Shown one piece after another: positions 25,930-35,127 of a DNA stretch of 64,000 nt (positions within the stretch are counted from its first letter, which is position 1; the number at the start of each line of letters is the position of its first letter). The notes beneath the pieces were generated by a model. It was not told the DNA's origin. It made no database searches and worked only from the letters and a program-made list of their open reading frames with translations. A program made the translations under genes and the position numbers. Origin of the DNA: Pseudomonadota bacterium (GTDB taxonomy: Bacteria > Myxococcota_A > Polyangia > GCA-2747355); the NCBI GenBank assembly GCA_016702545.1, contig JADJDT010000008.1, forward strand, positions 62,001-126,000, read 5' to 3'.

Positions 25930-27060
25930 TCAGCCCGGGCTCAGGGTGACGCGCCCGCGCGGCGCGACGCGGTAGCGCACCAGCCGCCGCGTGCCGTCCG
26001 CACCGAGATCCTCCGCGGCCACGGCGTCTTCAGACTCGGACCACTTCACGCGCACCTGCGTCCAACTCGCCGGCACCACGGTGGTGAGCGTGAGCGGCAG
26101 ATCGAAGACCGCCGCGTCGAGGTCGCTCGTCAGCGCGAAGACGATCGCCTGTGGCGAGGTGCTGACCGAGCGGATCCGCACCGTGTCGCGCTCGCGCACG
26201 TAGCGCGCGACCTCGTTGAGGGGTGCGACCCAGAGCGTGGCGGCGTCGACGTCGCGGCGCAGCTGCTGGACGTGCGCGCGGAAGTCCGCCGGTCGGTTCC
26301 AGCAGCAGTAGTTGGTCGGGTTGGTCTCGGCGACGAGGTGCCAGCGCTCGATCAGCCAACCCCCGGCCGCGGCCGCCTGATCGGTGAAGGCCTGGAGTCC
26401 CGCCGCATCGCTGGCGCTGGTGCCCTGCGAGGCCAGCGCGAAGAGGTCGGGCGGGGAGGGCGGATTGAGGCCGGAACCGGTGGCGCGGCCGGCGACGAAG
26501 CCCAGGCGTCGCGCCTCCTGCGTGACCTTGTCGTCGTAGCGTCCGGTGGGATAGGTCAGCGTCGGGCCTGGCCGCTGGGCCCCGAGGGCCCGCCACCACT
26601 GCAGCCAGTCCTCGAGATCCTTCGTCAGCTGCTCGGCGGGAAGCTGGCTCAGGATCGCGTGCGTCGACCCGTGGGACCCCACCTCCATGCCGAGCGCCAC
26701 GGCGCGCTGCCAGTCCGCGAGCGGCGCCACGGGAATACCTTCGAGCTCCGCGCCGACGTGCGCGGAGGGCACGGCGTGGGTGGCGGCGAGACGGGCGTCG
26801 ACCAGCGGCTGCAGCGTGTGGTCGAGCGTGCTCTGGTAGCCGTCGTCGAAGACCATCGACACGGCAGCCTTGGCGGCGCCCTGCCAGGTGGCGACGGCCG
26901 TGCAGCCCGGTTCGAGGCAGAGCAGCGTGTCCTCCCCGCCGTCGCCGCAGGCGCCGAGACTGAGCAGCGCTGCGGCGAGCCACGGCCCTCGTGCGACCCG
27001 GGCGATGCTCGAAGTGCTGGGTCCACAAGCGGTCCCGACGGGGTCGCGGCTGCCCATCAT
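25930..27060 (-). CDS. Polysaccharide deacetylase-family lipoprotein (CE4/NodB-like)
   Basis: About 376 residues. Three ATG codons in a row (27063, 27060, 27057) follow AGGAGG; the middle one has a 6-nt spacer. Signal with lipobox-like LLSLGAC-G near residue 35. The NodB block is visible: AAVSMVFDDGYQSTLDHTL (Asp pair), GMEVGSHGSTHAILSQLP (metal His), TLTYPTGRYDDKVTQEARRLGF. A C-terminal ~100-residue beta-rich extension is present (ALTSDLDAAVFDLPLTLTTVVPASW). Likely a surface-anchored hydrolase that removes acetyl groups from a glycan. Convergent with the porin gene and divergent from the amidohydrolase. Confidence 0.8.
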   Translation of the reverse strand: MMGSRDPVGTACGPSTSSIARVARGPWLAAALLSLGACGDGGEDTLLCLEPGCTAVATWQGAAKAAVSMVFDDGYQSTLDHTLQPLVDARLAATHAVPSAHVGAELEGIPVAPLADWQRAVALGMEVGSHGSTHAILSQLPAEQLTKDLEDWLQWWRALGAQRPGPTLTYPTGRYDDKVTQEARRLGFVAGRATGSGLNPPSPPDLFALASQGTSASDAAGLQAFTDQAAAAGGWLIERWHLVAETNPTNYCCWNRPADFRAHVQQLRRDVDAATLWVAPLNEVARYVRERDTVRIRSVSTSPQAIVFALTSDLDAAVFDLPLTLTTVVPASWTQVRVKWSESEDAVAAEDLGADGTRRLVRYRVAPRGRVTLSPG

Positions 27061-27261
27061 CATCTTCCTCCTCCTGCCTGGCGCCCGATCGTCGAGCGCG
27101 ACCTTGCGCACCACCAGAGAGCGCCCCATGCGCCTCCCGCACGCCTCGGCCTCGTGCGGCGAGTCTGAACGATGGGCGCGCGCGCGTACAGCGCGGTGGT
27201 CGTGCGGAGCGAGGCCTCAGCTCGCTCACCGCGGGGGGCTAGCAGCTGACCGTGGCAAGGC

Positions 27262-27267
27262 TACACT
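27262..27267 (+). promoter_or_regulatory. -10-like element before the amidohydrolase gene
   Basis: TACACT within AAGGCTACACTCGCG, 26 nt before the start. Same TA(C/G)A(C/T)T type as at 40519 and 53240. No good -35. Confidence 0.3.
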
Positions 27268-27292
27268 CGCGAAACCCCATGGAGGCCTTGTG

Positions 27293-28693
27293 ATGCTGAA
27301 CCGTCGGACCTGGAGCCGCGGGGCGGGTGCCCGCCGCGCCCCTTTGCAGGCTGTTCCCGTGCAGGCTACGCGCTACCTGGCGGTGCTGCCCTGGAGGGGG
27401 CACGCAGCTGCTGCGGGCCTCGCCGCGGGCTTGATCGCGCTCTCGGCCTGTGGCGACAGCTCGGGGAGCAATAACGCAGTCATTTCCGCTGATGGCGGGG
27501 TCGCCGACGCGGCCCCGCTGGATGCGAGCCGGCCCGATACCGGGCCCGAGCCGCTGCGCGGCCCCGGCGTGTACCTGCGCGGCGCGACGGTCATCACCGC
27601 CGAGGAGGGTGCCGCGCCGCGCGAGGGTGAGGCCGTGCTGGTGCGCGGGGATCGCATCAGCTCCGTTGCGCCGCCCTTGCCCGTGGCGGGTGACGAGCTG
27701 CAGGTGCTCGACCTGACGGGCATGACCCTGCTGCCCGGGTTGATCGACAGCCATGTGCACCTGGCGACCGCCCCGTCGGCGGTCGATCGGGCCCTGGTCA
27801 GGTGTCTCGACTACGGCGTCACCTCGATCAAGGACGTGGCGAGCCCGCTGGTGGAGGTGCTCGCCGCGCGGCAGCGGATCGCGGCGGGCGGCGAGGGACC
27901 CCGCATCGTCACGACCGGCCCAGCCTTCACCGCCGTCGGTGGCCACCCGATCTCGACGCTGGGTCGCGACGACCCGGCGTGGGCGCGGACCTTCATGATC
28001 GAGGTGACCGATGAGCTGCAGGCCCGCGCCGAGGTGCGGCGCCTGCACGGCGCCGGCGTCGACCAGATCAAGGTCGTCTACACCAACTGCCGGACGACCT
28101 GTCCGCGGCTGGCCGAGCCGTGGCTACAGGCCATCGTGGCGCAGGCGCACGAGCTCGGGCTGAAGGTCGTGGTGCACACCAACACCAACGATGACGTGCA
28201 AGGGGCCCTGCGGGCGGGAGCCGACGGCGTCGAGCATGGCGTCACCGCGGAGCTGATCAGCGACGAGACGGTGGCGCAGCTCGTGGCCACCCGCGCGGTC
28301 TATGTCTCGACCTACGTGGTCTACGCGGGGGCGACCAACTCAATCAACATGCGGGCCAACCTGAAGCAGCTGAACGTCGCTGGCGCCCGTCTGGCGGCCG
28401 GGAGCGACGCCGAAAATTCGGGCACGGGCTGGGGCGTGACGGTGGCCGAGGAGTTCGCGGCGCTGCTCGCCGCCGAGCTGACGCCGCTGCAGGCCCTCGC
28501 GGCGCTCACGCGCACCGGTGCCGAGCACCTCGGGCTGGGCCCGCAGCTCGGCACGATCAGCCCGGGGAAGCTCGCCGACCTGATCGCCGTCGACGGCGAC
28601 CCGCTGAGCGATAGCACCGCGCTGTCGCGCGTCCGGCTGGTGCTGCGCTCGGGCAAGGTGGTGCGCAACACGCTGCCCGTTCGACCCCACTGA
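27293..28693 (+). CDS. Amidohydrolase-family lipoprotein
   Basis: About 466 residues; ATG 27293 has GGAGG at 27281-27285 (ideal spacing). Signal and lipobox: AAGLAAGLIALSACGDS, with Cys near residue 54. The metal-dependent hydrolase fold follows: GMTLLPGLIDSHVHLATAP (HxH site), a VVHTN segment (His), GADGVEHGV (His), RLAAGSDAENSGTG (Asp) and the C-terminal GTISPGKLADLIAVDGDPL strand typical of imidazolonepropionase-like amidohydrolases. An outward-facing or periplasmic hydrolase of amide/peptide or cyclic substrates; the substrate is not evident. Confidence 0.85.
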   Translation: MLNRRTWSRGAGARRAPLQAVPVQATRYLAVLPWRGHAAAAGLAAGLIALSACGDSSGSNNAVISADGGVADAAPLDASRPDTGPEPLRGPGVYLRGATVITAEEGAAPREGEAVLVRGDRISSVAPPLPVAGDELQVLDLTGMTLLPGLIDSHVHLATAPSAVDRALVRCLDYGVTSIKDVASPLVEVLAARQRIAAGGEGPRIVTTGPAFTAVGGHPISTLGRDDPAWARTFMIEVTDELQARAEVRRLHGAGVDQIKVVYTNCRTTCPRLAEPWLQAIVAQAHELGLKVVVHTNTNDDVQGALRAGADGVEHGVTAELISDETVAQLVATRAVYVSTYVVYAGATNSINMRANLKQLNVAGARLAAGSDAENSGTGWGVTVAEEFAALLAAELTPLQALAALTRTGAEHLGLGPQLGTISPGKLADLIAVDGDPLSDSTALSRVRLVLRSGKVVRNTLPVRPH

Positions 28694-28756
28694 CCGAGCG
28701 CGTGCTGGCGCGCGGTCGCACGCGCACGCTCGGTTGTCGCCGCCGCGGCCTGCGAG

Positions 28757-28762
28757 TAGCAT
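28757..28762 (+). promoter_or_regulatory. -10-like element before the GT2 gene
   Basis: TAGCAT in GCGAGTAGCATCGCC, 27 nt before the GTG start. Weak, listed because of the recurring pattern. Confidence 0.25.
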
Positions 28763-28788
28763 CGCCACGCAACAGGGTGGGCCAGCGT

Positions 28789-29520
28789 GTGAGCGAGCAG
28801 CATGTGCGCATCGCGGTGATCATCCCCGCCTTCAACGAAGCGGCGAGCATCGCCGAGACGATCGCCGACGCCGCATCGCTGGCGCTGGACCAGGAGCTGG
28901 TCGTGGTCAACGACGGTTCGCGCGACGCGACCTCCAGCATCGCCCGCGCCACCGGCCGGGCGACCGTGCTCGACCTGCCGGTCAACCTCGGCATCGGCGG
29001 TGCGGTGCAGACCGGCTTTCGCTACGCGGCCCGCGCCGGCCACGACATCGTCGTGCAGTTCGATGGCGACGGGCAGCACGTCGCCGCCGAGATCGAGCGG
29101 CTGATCGCGCCGATTCGTGCCCAGCAGGCCGATGTGGTGATCGGCTCGCGCTTCGTCGAGCGTGGGTCCTCGCCCGGAGCGTTTCGCTCGACGCGCAGCC
29201 GGCGCCTCGGCATCCGCCTGCTCGCCCTCGCCAACTGGTTGCTGGCCGGGCGCTGGGTGCGCGACAGCACCTCGGGCTTTCGCGCCTACAACCGGGAGGC
29301 GGTGGCCTTTCTCGCCGATCGCTATCCGGCGGATTACCCGGAGCCCGAGGCGCTGGTGCTGCTCGGCCGCAACGGCTTTCGCTTGGTCGAGGTGCCGGTG
29401 GTGATGCGCGAGCGCCAGGGCGGGCGCTCCTCGATCGCTGGGCTGCGCAGCGCCCACTACATGATCAAGGTGCTGCTGGCGATGCTGATGACCGCGCTGC
29501 GCCCGGCAGTCAGGAGGTGA
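28789..29520 (+). CDS. Glycosyltransferase family 2 (dolichyl/polyprenyl-phosphate sugar synthase-like)
   Basis: About 243 residues from GTG 28789. GT-A fold: VRIAVIIPAFNEAASIAETI, LVVVNDGSRDATSSIA, DIVVQFDGDGQHVAAEI (DxD-like metal site), DVVIGSRFVERG, and RDSTSGFRAYNREAVAFL. This is the DPM1-like subgroup that loads a sugar from a nucleotide donor onto a polyprenyl phosphate. The next gene encodes a DUF2304 membrane protein, a common neighbour of such enzymes, and a YfhO-like membrane protein follows on the other strand. Probably part of surface glycan or glycoprotein assembly. Confidence 0.87.
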   Translation: MSEQHVRIAVIIPAFNEAASIAETIADAASLALDQELVVVNDGSRDATSSIARATGRATVLDLPVNLGIGGAVQTGFRYAARAGHDIVVQFDGDGQHVAAEIERLIAPIRAQQADVVIGSRFVERGSSPGAFRSTRSRRLGIRLLALANWLLAGRWVRDSTSGFRAYNREAVAFLADRYPADYPEPEALVLLGRNGFRLVEVPVVMRERQGGRSSIAGLRSAHYMIKVLLAMLMTALRPAVRR

Positions 29521-29532
29521 GCCCTGAGCTCC

Positions 29533-29925
29533 GTGCCTGAGCTGATGGCCGCGCTCTTCGCGCATCGCCTGCAGCTGAGCGCGATCGTCGCCAGCGTGGT
29601 GCTGCTGGGCTCGATCGTCGAGCTGGTGCGCAAGCACCGCCTGCAGGAGGCCTACTCGCTGCTGTGGCTCTCGTTTGGCGTGGTCTTCGTCGTGTTCTCA
29701 GTTTGGCGCAGCGGGCTCGAGCTCTTCGCCCACCTGCTCGGCATCGCCTACGCCCCGGCCGCGCTCTTCCTGCTGCTGTTGATCGCGATCTTCCTGATCC
29801 TGATCCAGTTCTCGATCGTCGTCTCGCGGCTCTCCGAGTCCAACCGCGCGCTGGCCCAGGAGCTGGCCTTGCTGCGCGAGGAGCTGCGCCGCGCGACGCG
29901 CGCGCCCAACGACGCCGCGCCCTAA
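29533..29925 (+). CDS. DUF2304-family small membrane protein
   Basis: 130 residues from GTG 29533. Helices LQLSAIVASVVLLGSIVELVRK, YSLLWLSFGVVFVVFSVW and APAALFLLLLIAIFLILIQFSIVVS, then an amphipathic C-terminal coil (SESNRALAQELALLREELRRA). The LQEAYSLLWL motif after the first helix is typical of DUF2304. Starts 12 nt after the GT2 gene; such proteins accompany polyprenyl-phosphate glycosyltransferases and probably anchor or regulate them. Confidence 0.8.
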   Translation: MPELMAALFAHRLQLSAIVASVVLLGSIVELVRKHRLQEAYSLLWLSFGVVFVVFSVWRSGLELFAHLLGIAYAPAALFLLLLIAIFLILIQFSIVVSRLSESNRALAQELALLREELRRATRAPNDAAP

Positions 29926-29936
29926 GGGCCCGCCGC

Positions 29937-30090
29937 AAAATGACCAGACCGTTTTGGCCGCCGAATGCATCCCGCCAGGCTGCGTTGCTCGTCGGTTGCA
30001 TACCGCCGGGTATGTGCCCTCCTCGCGCCTTGCCGCGCGGGCGTCTCGGCGCTGCTTGGTGGCGCATCTATTCCGACCGGCCGCCTAATC
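29937..30090. repeat. Intergenic palindromic repeat element, family 1 (copy A)
   Basis: Core at 29968-30049 is nearly identical to 44126-44207: CATCCCGCC, CTGCGTTGCTCGTCGGTTGC, CCCTCCTCGCGCCTTGCCGC. The centre forms a hairpin CATACC-GCC-GGGTATG. Ends are more diverged than in copies B and C, so boundaries are approximate. It lies between the DUF2304 gene and the convergent YfhO-like gene and contains no coding region. Confidence 0.75.
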
Positions 30091-30091
30091 G

Positions 30092-32425
30092 TCAGCGCTC
30101 AGTGCCTCCGAGGTCGCCCTGTGGCCGGTGTGGCGCGCAACTCCGGCAACGGCGCCAACCGAGCCCTATCCCCCACGCCAGCAGCACCACCATCAGCGCC
30201 GCGAAGGCGGCGAGCGCGGGGCGCAGGCCGCGGGGCGCGTAGCTCAGCTCGATCGCGTGGCGTCCGGGGGCGAGCAGCAGGGCTCGAAAGAGGTAGTTGG
30301 CGCGGAGCACGCGCGCGGGGCGGCCGTCGACGGTGGCCTGCCAGCCGGGAGCGTAGGCCTCGTTGATCAGCAGCACGCCCGCGGCCGGGGCCTCGACCGC
30401 CAGGCGCAGGCGATTGCGGCTGCGCTCCTGCACCACCGCCGGTTGGAGGCCGCCGCTGCGTCGCGCGGTCGCTGCGGCCCGCTCCGCGGCCGTCAGATCG
30501 CCGCGCTCGAAGTAGACACCGGGCGGTGCGGCGCGTTGCAGTCGCTCCAGCACCGTCGCGCCGTCGTCGACGATCACGGGCGAGCCGTGCCAGTAGGCCA
30601 GCGGCGCCGGGGCCAGCAGCTCGAGCACCGCTGGGGCGAGCCGCCGCGTCGGCACCTCGCGCTGCGTGGCGAGCCGGTCGGCGGCCGGCCCGAAGTAGTA
30701 GCGCACCGCGCTCGCGGCCAGCATCGGCGCGTGCGTGCGGGCGGCGGCCCAGTAGTCACGATAGCGGTCGGTCGTCAGGGCGCGATGGGTGCCGAGCGCA
30801 TCGTAGACGCTGCGGCGCAGGCTGACGCGGTGCGTGAGGTAGTCGTCGTCGGCGAAGCGGTCGCCCTGCGCGATGCCGGGCAGCTGCAGCAGCGCGGCCT
30901 CGTGTTCGAAGCGCGGCCAGGGCTCGAGCAGATCGTAGACCGGGCGGAGCTGTGTGCCGAGGTCGAGCAGCAGCAGCGCGAAGAGCGGCGGCAGGGCCCA
31001 GCGCCGGTGGGCGCCGCGCGCCCAGGTCAACGGCAGAGCCGCAGCGGCGCCGAGCAGGGTGGGCAGCAGCGCCAGCCCGAGCGCGCCGCCGGCGTGCGGC
31101 AGCGTATGGAAGGCGTGCGTACCGCGCGAGGCCGGTCCGAGCGCGAGCCAGCGCCAGCCGACCGCGGCGACGAGCAGGGCGAGCAGGGCGACGAGTCGCC
31201 AGCGCAGGCGCGCAGCGGCCCCGGGCCCCAGGGTGGCCGCGGCGAGCAGATCGCCGAGGCCCTCCGCCGCCAGCAGGCAGAGCAGCAGCGCCGTGACGAA
31301 GAGGTACTGCTCGGGGATGCGCCAGTAGCGGAAGAGCGGCAGGGCGTCGTAGAGCGCCGGCAGCAGCGGGGTGTGGTCGCCGCAGGCCAGCAGGAAGAAG
31401 AGCCCGGCCAGCCCCGCCCAGAGCCAGCGCTGCGGCCGGTAGCGGGTCAGTGCCAGCAGCGCCAGCAGCACGGGTAATCCACCAAGGTAGAGTGCCGGCA
31501 AGCTGCCGCCGTGGCGCAGCCCCGGTGCCACGAGCTGCAAGGCATCCACCAGGCTCAGCGCCGAGCGCAGCGTTTCGGTGCGTGACATCGTCGAACGCGC
31601 GCTGCCCTCGTAGGCCGAGACCACGGCCACGAGCACCGGCAGCGCGCACAGGGTGGCGACGCCGGCCGCGGCCAGCAGCGCCGGGGCCAGGTGACGGGCG
31701 TAGTGCGCGCGCGCGTTGGCGCGGCGCAGGGCGTGTGCGCCCTCGACGGTGAAGACGATCGCCAGCGCCAGCAGGTTGCGGAACCAGTTCGGCGGGTAGC
31801 CGGCGAGGAAGTCGAGCCCGACCACCAGCCCGAGCGCCACCCCGGCGCGCCAGGTCGGGCGGCGCAAGAGCTGATCGAGCGCCAGCAGCAGCCAGGGCAG
31901 CCACGCGACGGTGCCCAGCACGGTCTGGTCCTTGGACTTGGCGAAGCGACTGCACAGCACGAAGGTCAGCGCGGCGAGCAGGCAGGACGCGCGGGGCAGC
32001 CCGCGCCGCCGCAGCAGCAGATAGGTGCCGCCGCCCGCCAGGCCGACGTGCAGCAGCACCTGCAACAGCGCGATCCAGATCTGACTGCCGCAGGCGCCCG
32101 TCAGCGCGGCCAGGGCCCAGCGCAGGGGGTAGAGCACGGCCGATTCGGGATCGCCGACGAAGGAGTAACCGAGCTTCTCGTAGGGATTCCAAAGCGGTAG
32201 CTGGCCCGCGGCGAGGCTGCGGGCGATGAAGTCGATCTCGGGCCACGAGCTGCGCGCGAGGTCCCAACCCAGGGCGTGCTGGCCGGTGACCAGCAGCGGG
32301 TGCAGCGCGACGAAGACCACGACACAAGCGACTGCGGCCCAAGCGGCCTCGTGCAGCGGTCGCCGCGGCGCCGGGCGCATCGAAGCTGCGAAAGGTTGGG
32401 AATCTGCGAAAGGTTGGCGCAGCAT
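30092..32425 (-). CDS. Large polytopic membrane protein, YfhO-like
   Basis: About 777 residues from ATG 32425; GTG 32458 and ATG 32380 are alternatives. At least ten membrane helices occupy the first ~500 residues (AAVACVVVFVALHPLLVTG, LLVLLALLALTRY, LALLPTLLGAAAALPLTW), with LPLWNPYEKLGYSFVGDPESAVLYPLRW between early helices and a C-terminal soluble beta domain (GVLLINEAYAPGWQATVDGRPARVLRANYLFRAL). That layout and the last motif match the YfhO family, GT-C-like membrane proteins linked to glycosylation of teichoic acids or surface polymers. Context with GT2 and DUF2304 supports a glycan role. An 18-bp tandem repeat lies near its start. Confidence 0.75.
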   Translation of the reverse strand: MLRQPFADSQPFAASMRPAPRRPLHEAAWAAVACVVVFVALHPLLVTGQHALGWDLARSSWPEIDFIARSLAAGQLPLWNPYEKLGYSFVGDPESAVLYPLRWALAALTGACGSQIWIALLQVLLHVGLAGGGTYLLLRRRGLPRASCLLAALTFVLCSRFAKSKDQTVLGTVAWLPWLLLALDQLLRRPTWRAGVALGLVVGLDFLAGYPPNWFRNLLALAIVFTVEGAHALRRANARAHYARHLAPALLAAAGVATLCALPVLVAVVSAYEGSARSTMSRTETLRSALSLVDALQLVAPGLRHGGSLPALYLGGLPVLLALLALTRYRPQRWLWAGLAGLFFLLACGDHTPLLPALYDALPLFRYWRIPEQYLFVTALLLCLLAAEGLGDLLAAATLGPGAAARLRWRLVALLALLVAAVGWRWLALGPASRGTHAFHTLPHAGGALGLALLPTLLGAAAALPLTWARGAHRRWALPPLFALLLLDLGTQLRPVYDLLEPWPRFEHEAALLQLPGIAQGDRFADDDYLTHRVSLRRSVYDALGTHRALTTDRYRDYWAAARTHAPMLAASAVRYYFGPAADRLATQREVPTRRLAPAVLELLAPAPLAYWHGSPVIVDDGATVLERLQRAAPPGVYFERGDLTAAERAAATARRSGGLQPAVVQERSRNRLRLAVEAPAAGVLLINEAYAPGWQATVDGRPARVLRANYLFRALLLAPGRHAIELSYAPRGLRPALAAFAALMVVLLAWGIGLGWRRCRSCAPHRPQGDLGGTER
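32386..32417. repeat. 18-bp tandem repeat in the 5' end of the YfhO-like gene
   Basis: CTGCGAAAGGTTGG occurs at 32386 and again at 32404 with GAAT between. If translated it gives two QPFAxS units, so the true start may lie downstream at 32380. Confidence 0.7.
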
Positions 32426-32501
32426 CGCGACTCTCGAGGCCAGGCTCTCATAGCACAACTGCGCCGGCCGAGATTATGATGCCGCAACCCGGAGCCGCCC
32501 A

Positions 32502-34247
32502 GTGCACGTTGGACGTTACAGATTCGTCGATCGTTTGGCCGTCGGTGGCATGGCCGAGGTCTTCATCGCGATCGCCCAGGGCTCGGAGGGCTTCGAGCGG
32601 CCGGTCGTCGTCAAGCGACTGCTGCCGCACCTGGCCGCGTTGCCGCGCTTTCGCCAGATGTTCGTCGACGAAGCGCGGATCATGCTCAGCCTGCAGCACG
32701 GCAACATCGTCCAGATCCTCGACATGGGGCGGTTGGACGGGGTGCCCTTCTTGGCCCTCGAGTACGTCGATGGTCGCGACCTGCGCACGGTGCTCGAGCG
32801 CGTCCGCCAGCACGGCATGGCGCTGCCTCGCGAGCTGATGGCCTTCGTCGCCGCCGAGGTCTGTCGCGGGCTCGACTACGCGCACCGCAAGCGCGACGAC
32901 CAGGGCCGTCCGCTGCACATCGTTCACCGCGACATCAACCCGGCCAATATCTTCATTAGCTACGAGGGAGCGGTGAAGGTGGGCGACTTTGGCCTGGCGA
33001 AGGCCCGCGACAATCTCGAGCAATCGGACGCGGGGGTGATCAAGGGCAAGCTCAGCTACCTCTCGCCCGAGCAGGCGCAGGGCCAGCCGATCGATCTGCG
33101 CTCGGACATCTTCTCGCTCGGCACGACGCTCTACGAGGCCACGACCGGCCAGCGGCCCTTTGGCGGCGACAGCGACGTCGAGATCGTCATGCGCGTGCGC
33201 GATGGGCGCTATACGCGGCCGTCGTTGCTCGACCCCGAGTATCCGCCGGCGCTCGAGGCGATCGTCACGCGCGCGCTCCAGCCCGATCCACGCGACCGCT
33301 ACGCGACCGCCGCGGTGATGGGAGAGGAGCTGCAGCGCTATCTGCAGAGCGCACCCTCTCGCACCGGCGACCGTCGCCTCGCCCACTTTCTCGACGAGCT
33401 GCTCGGCCAGGACCGCCGCTCGCAGAGCGCACTCTTCCGTCTGCCGCCGGCCCAGGCCCTGCCGCCCGTGATGAGCTCGGTTTCGCATCGCGGCAGCTTG
33501 TCGGACTACCGGCATGGCGCGCCGCCAGCGGGCGACGAGGAGCCGCTGGCGATCGATCCGCCGCCCGTGCCCTTGCCCGCCGCTGGCGGCGTCGGGGTGG
33601 CGGCACCTCCCGCCGGACGACCGCCCAGCCCACCGCCGCTGCCCTCGCTGGCCCGCGCCACGCCGCCCCATGACCGGTACATCGGCTGGTTGGCGGGCGG
33701 CGTGCTGGTCGCGGTCGCCGGTCTGTTGCTCTGGCGCGCCCTGCAACCGGCGGCGGCCCTGGATCCTCCTCGGGTGAGCGACGCTCCCCGCGCCGCGCTG
33801 CGACGCGAGCGACGACCGCGCGCCACGCGCGTACCGCCACGCGCCGGGGTGGCGAGCGCGGATGCGGCAGCCGTGGCGGCCGTCGCGCCCCGGGACGGAG
33901 GCAGAAGGGGCGAAGGGGGCGAAGCGCCGCAGGCGCAGGACGTGGCGCCCGTGCGGCCGCGCGCGGCCGTCGTCGCCGCGCGCCGTCCGCGCCGCCCCAC
34001 CAGGGGGGTGTTGGAGATCGCGACCACGCTGGCGGGCGAGGTCTACGTCGATGGCCGCCTCGCGGGGCGCACCCCTGGCTTTCGCCGCGAGCTACGGCCC
34101 GGTCGGCACAGCGTGTCGGTGCGACCGAGCGGGCGGCAAATCCGTCATGATGGGCTGGTGGAGATCGTCGCCGGAAAGACGCAGCGGCTGACGCTCACTG
34201 CGGGCCCGACCACGGCGGCGCCGAGCAAGCGAGGAGCGATGCGATGA
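32502..34247 (+). CDS. Ser/Thr protein kinase with C-terminal membrane helix and PEGA domain
   Basis: 581 residues; GTG 32502 with GGAG 7 nt upstream. Kinase domain residues ~5-285: glycine loop LAVGGMAEVFIA, VVVKRL (Lys), catalytic loop HRDINPANIFI (Asn replaces the usual Lys, common in myxobacterial kinases), VGDFGLAK and YLSPEQAQG. A Pro-rich linker, one membrane helix (YIGWLAGGVLVAVAGLLLW, ~390) and a basic stretch follow, then a PEGA domain (GEVYVDGRLAGRTPGFRRELRPGRHSVSVRPSG). Hanks-type kinase with an outward-facing PEGA sensor or adhesion domain. The stop overlaps the next gene by ATGA. TATGAT at 32475-32480 is a plausible -10. Confidence 0.9.
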   Translation: MHVGRYRFVDRLAVGGMAEVFIAIAQGSEGFERPVVVKRLLPHLAALPRFRQMFVDEARIMLSLQHGNIVQILDMGRLDGVPFLALEYVDGRDLRTVLERVRQHGMALPRELMAFVAAEVCRGLDYAHRKRDDQGRPLHIVHRDINPANIFISYEGAVKVGDFGLAKARDNLEQSDAGVIKGKLSYLSPEQAQGQPIDLRSDIFSLGTTLYEATTGQRPFGGDSDVEIVMRVRDGRYTRPSLLDPEYPPALEAIVTRALQPDPRDRYATAAVMGEELQRYLQSAPSRTGDRRLAHFLDELLGQDRRSQSALFRLPPAQALPPVMSSVSHRGSLSDYRHGAPPAGDEEPLAIDPPPVPLPAAGGVGVAAPPAGRPPSPPPLPSLARATPPHDRYIGWLAGGVLVAVAGLLLWRALQPAAALDPPRVSDAPRAALRRERRPRATRVPPRAGVASADAAAVAAVAPRDGGRRGEGGEAPQAQDVAPVRPRAAVVAARRPRRPTRGVLEIATTLAGEVYVDGRLAGRTPGFRRELRPGRHSVSVRPSGRQIRHDGLVEIVAGKTQRLTLTAGPTTAAPSKRGAMR

Positions 34248-34954
34248 GCGCCGCGGCGATCCACTGGTCAGGCATGCTCGACTCGATCTCGCTGCTGAAG
34301 CTCGCCTTGGCGGTGCTCTTCGGTGGCGTGATCGGCGCCGAGCGCGAGTTGCGCGGCCGCCCCGCCGGGCTGCGCACGATGAGCCTGGTCTGCATGGGCT
34401 CGACCCTGGTGATGATGATCGCCACCCAGCTCCCGGTGGACTGGATCGGCAGCGGCGCAACCGGCGCGCTGCGCCTCGATCCGGGCCGCATCTCGGCCGG
34501 AGTGCTGACCGGCATCGGGTTCCTCGGCGGAGGCGTGATTCTACGCTTGAGCGACGTCATTCGCGGGGTCACGACCGCGGCGGCGATCTGGTTCGTCGCC
34601 GCGCTCGGCATCGTGATCGGCCAGGGGTACTTCGGCCTGGCGCTGACGGCGACCGGCTTCGGCATGACGGTGCTGTGGTTCTTTCAGTACCTGGAGCGGC
34701 CGCTGCACGGGCAGATCTATCCGACGGTGCACCTGCTCGTGGCCGCCGATCAGGTCGCCGTCACGCTGCCGGCCGCGCGCGCGCTGCTGCTGCAGCACAA
34801 CATTCGCCTGATGGACCTCAAGGCCGCCACCGACAAGGCCACGGCGGTCACGGAGCTTCACCTCTTCGTCCGCACGCAGCAGCATTTCCAGGCCCACGAG
34901 GTGGTCGAGGCCCTGGCCGGCCTGGAGGGCGTCCAGCACGTGCGCTGGCGCTAG
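34244..34954 (+). CDS. MgtC/SapB-family membrane protein
   Basis: 236 residues. Helices LLKLALAVLFGGVIGAER, LRTMSLVCMGSTLVMMIATQL, ISAGVLTGIGFLGGGVILR, GVTTAAAIWFVAALGIVIGQGYFGLALTATGFGMTVL; the sequences GVIGAERE...GRPAGLRT and GIGFLGGGVI are the MgtC signature. A C-terminal cytosolic ACT-like domain of ~85 residues follows (VAVTLPAARALLLQHNIRLMDLKAA). MgtC proteins affect Mg2+ stress survival and ATP synthase activity. Translationally coupled to the kinase by ATGA overlap, suggesting linked control. Confidence 0.9.
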   Translation: MSAAAIHWSGMLDSISLLKLALAVLFGGVIGAERELRGRPAGLRTMSLVCMGSTLVMMIATQLPVDWIGSGATGALRLDPGRISAGVLTGIGFLGGGVILRLSDVIRGVTTAAAIWFVAALGIVIGQGYFGLALTATGFGMTVLWFFQYLERPLHGQIYPTVHLLVAADQVAVTLPAARALLLQHNIRLMDLKAATDKATAVTELHLFVRTQQHFQAHEVVEALAGLEGVQHVRWR

Positions 34955-35127
34955 CGAACCGCTTCGACCGACGACCGACGCACCGTCGCCTGGCGAGCTC
35001 GGCGCGTGCGGCGCGAGTTTACAGCGCGGGTGGGCGACGTTAGGCTGAATTCGCGCGCGGCGCGCTCGCCGTGCGCGGGGCACACTGCACGGGGCGACCT
35101 GGGCGCGTGGGCCGGAGAGGCAGGCTG

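Noticed and set aside
30128..31477. Long plus-strand frames opposite the YfhO-like gene, and similar antisense frames opposite mpl, the ABC permeases, rseP and ntrY
   Set aside because: Typical antisense shadows in high-G+C DNA: rich in Arg, Ala, Gly and Gln, no domains, and fully overlapped by well-supported genes.
34955..35127. Possible small gene or tRNA between mgtC and the lipoprotein gene
   Set aside because: No cloverleaf or T-loop sequence and no start with a ribosome site other than that used for the lipoprotein.
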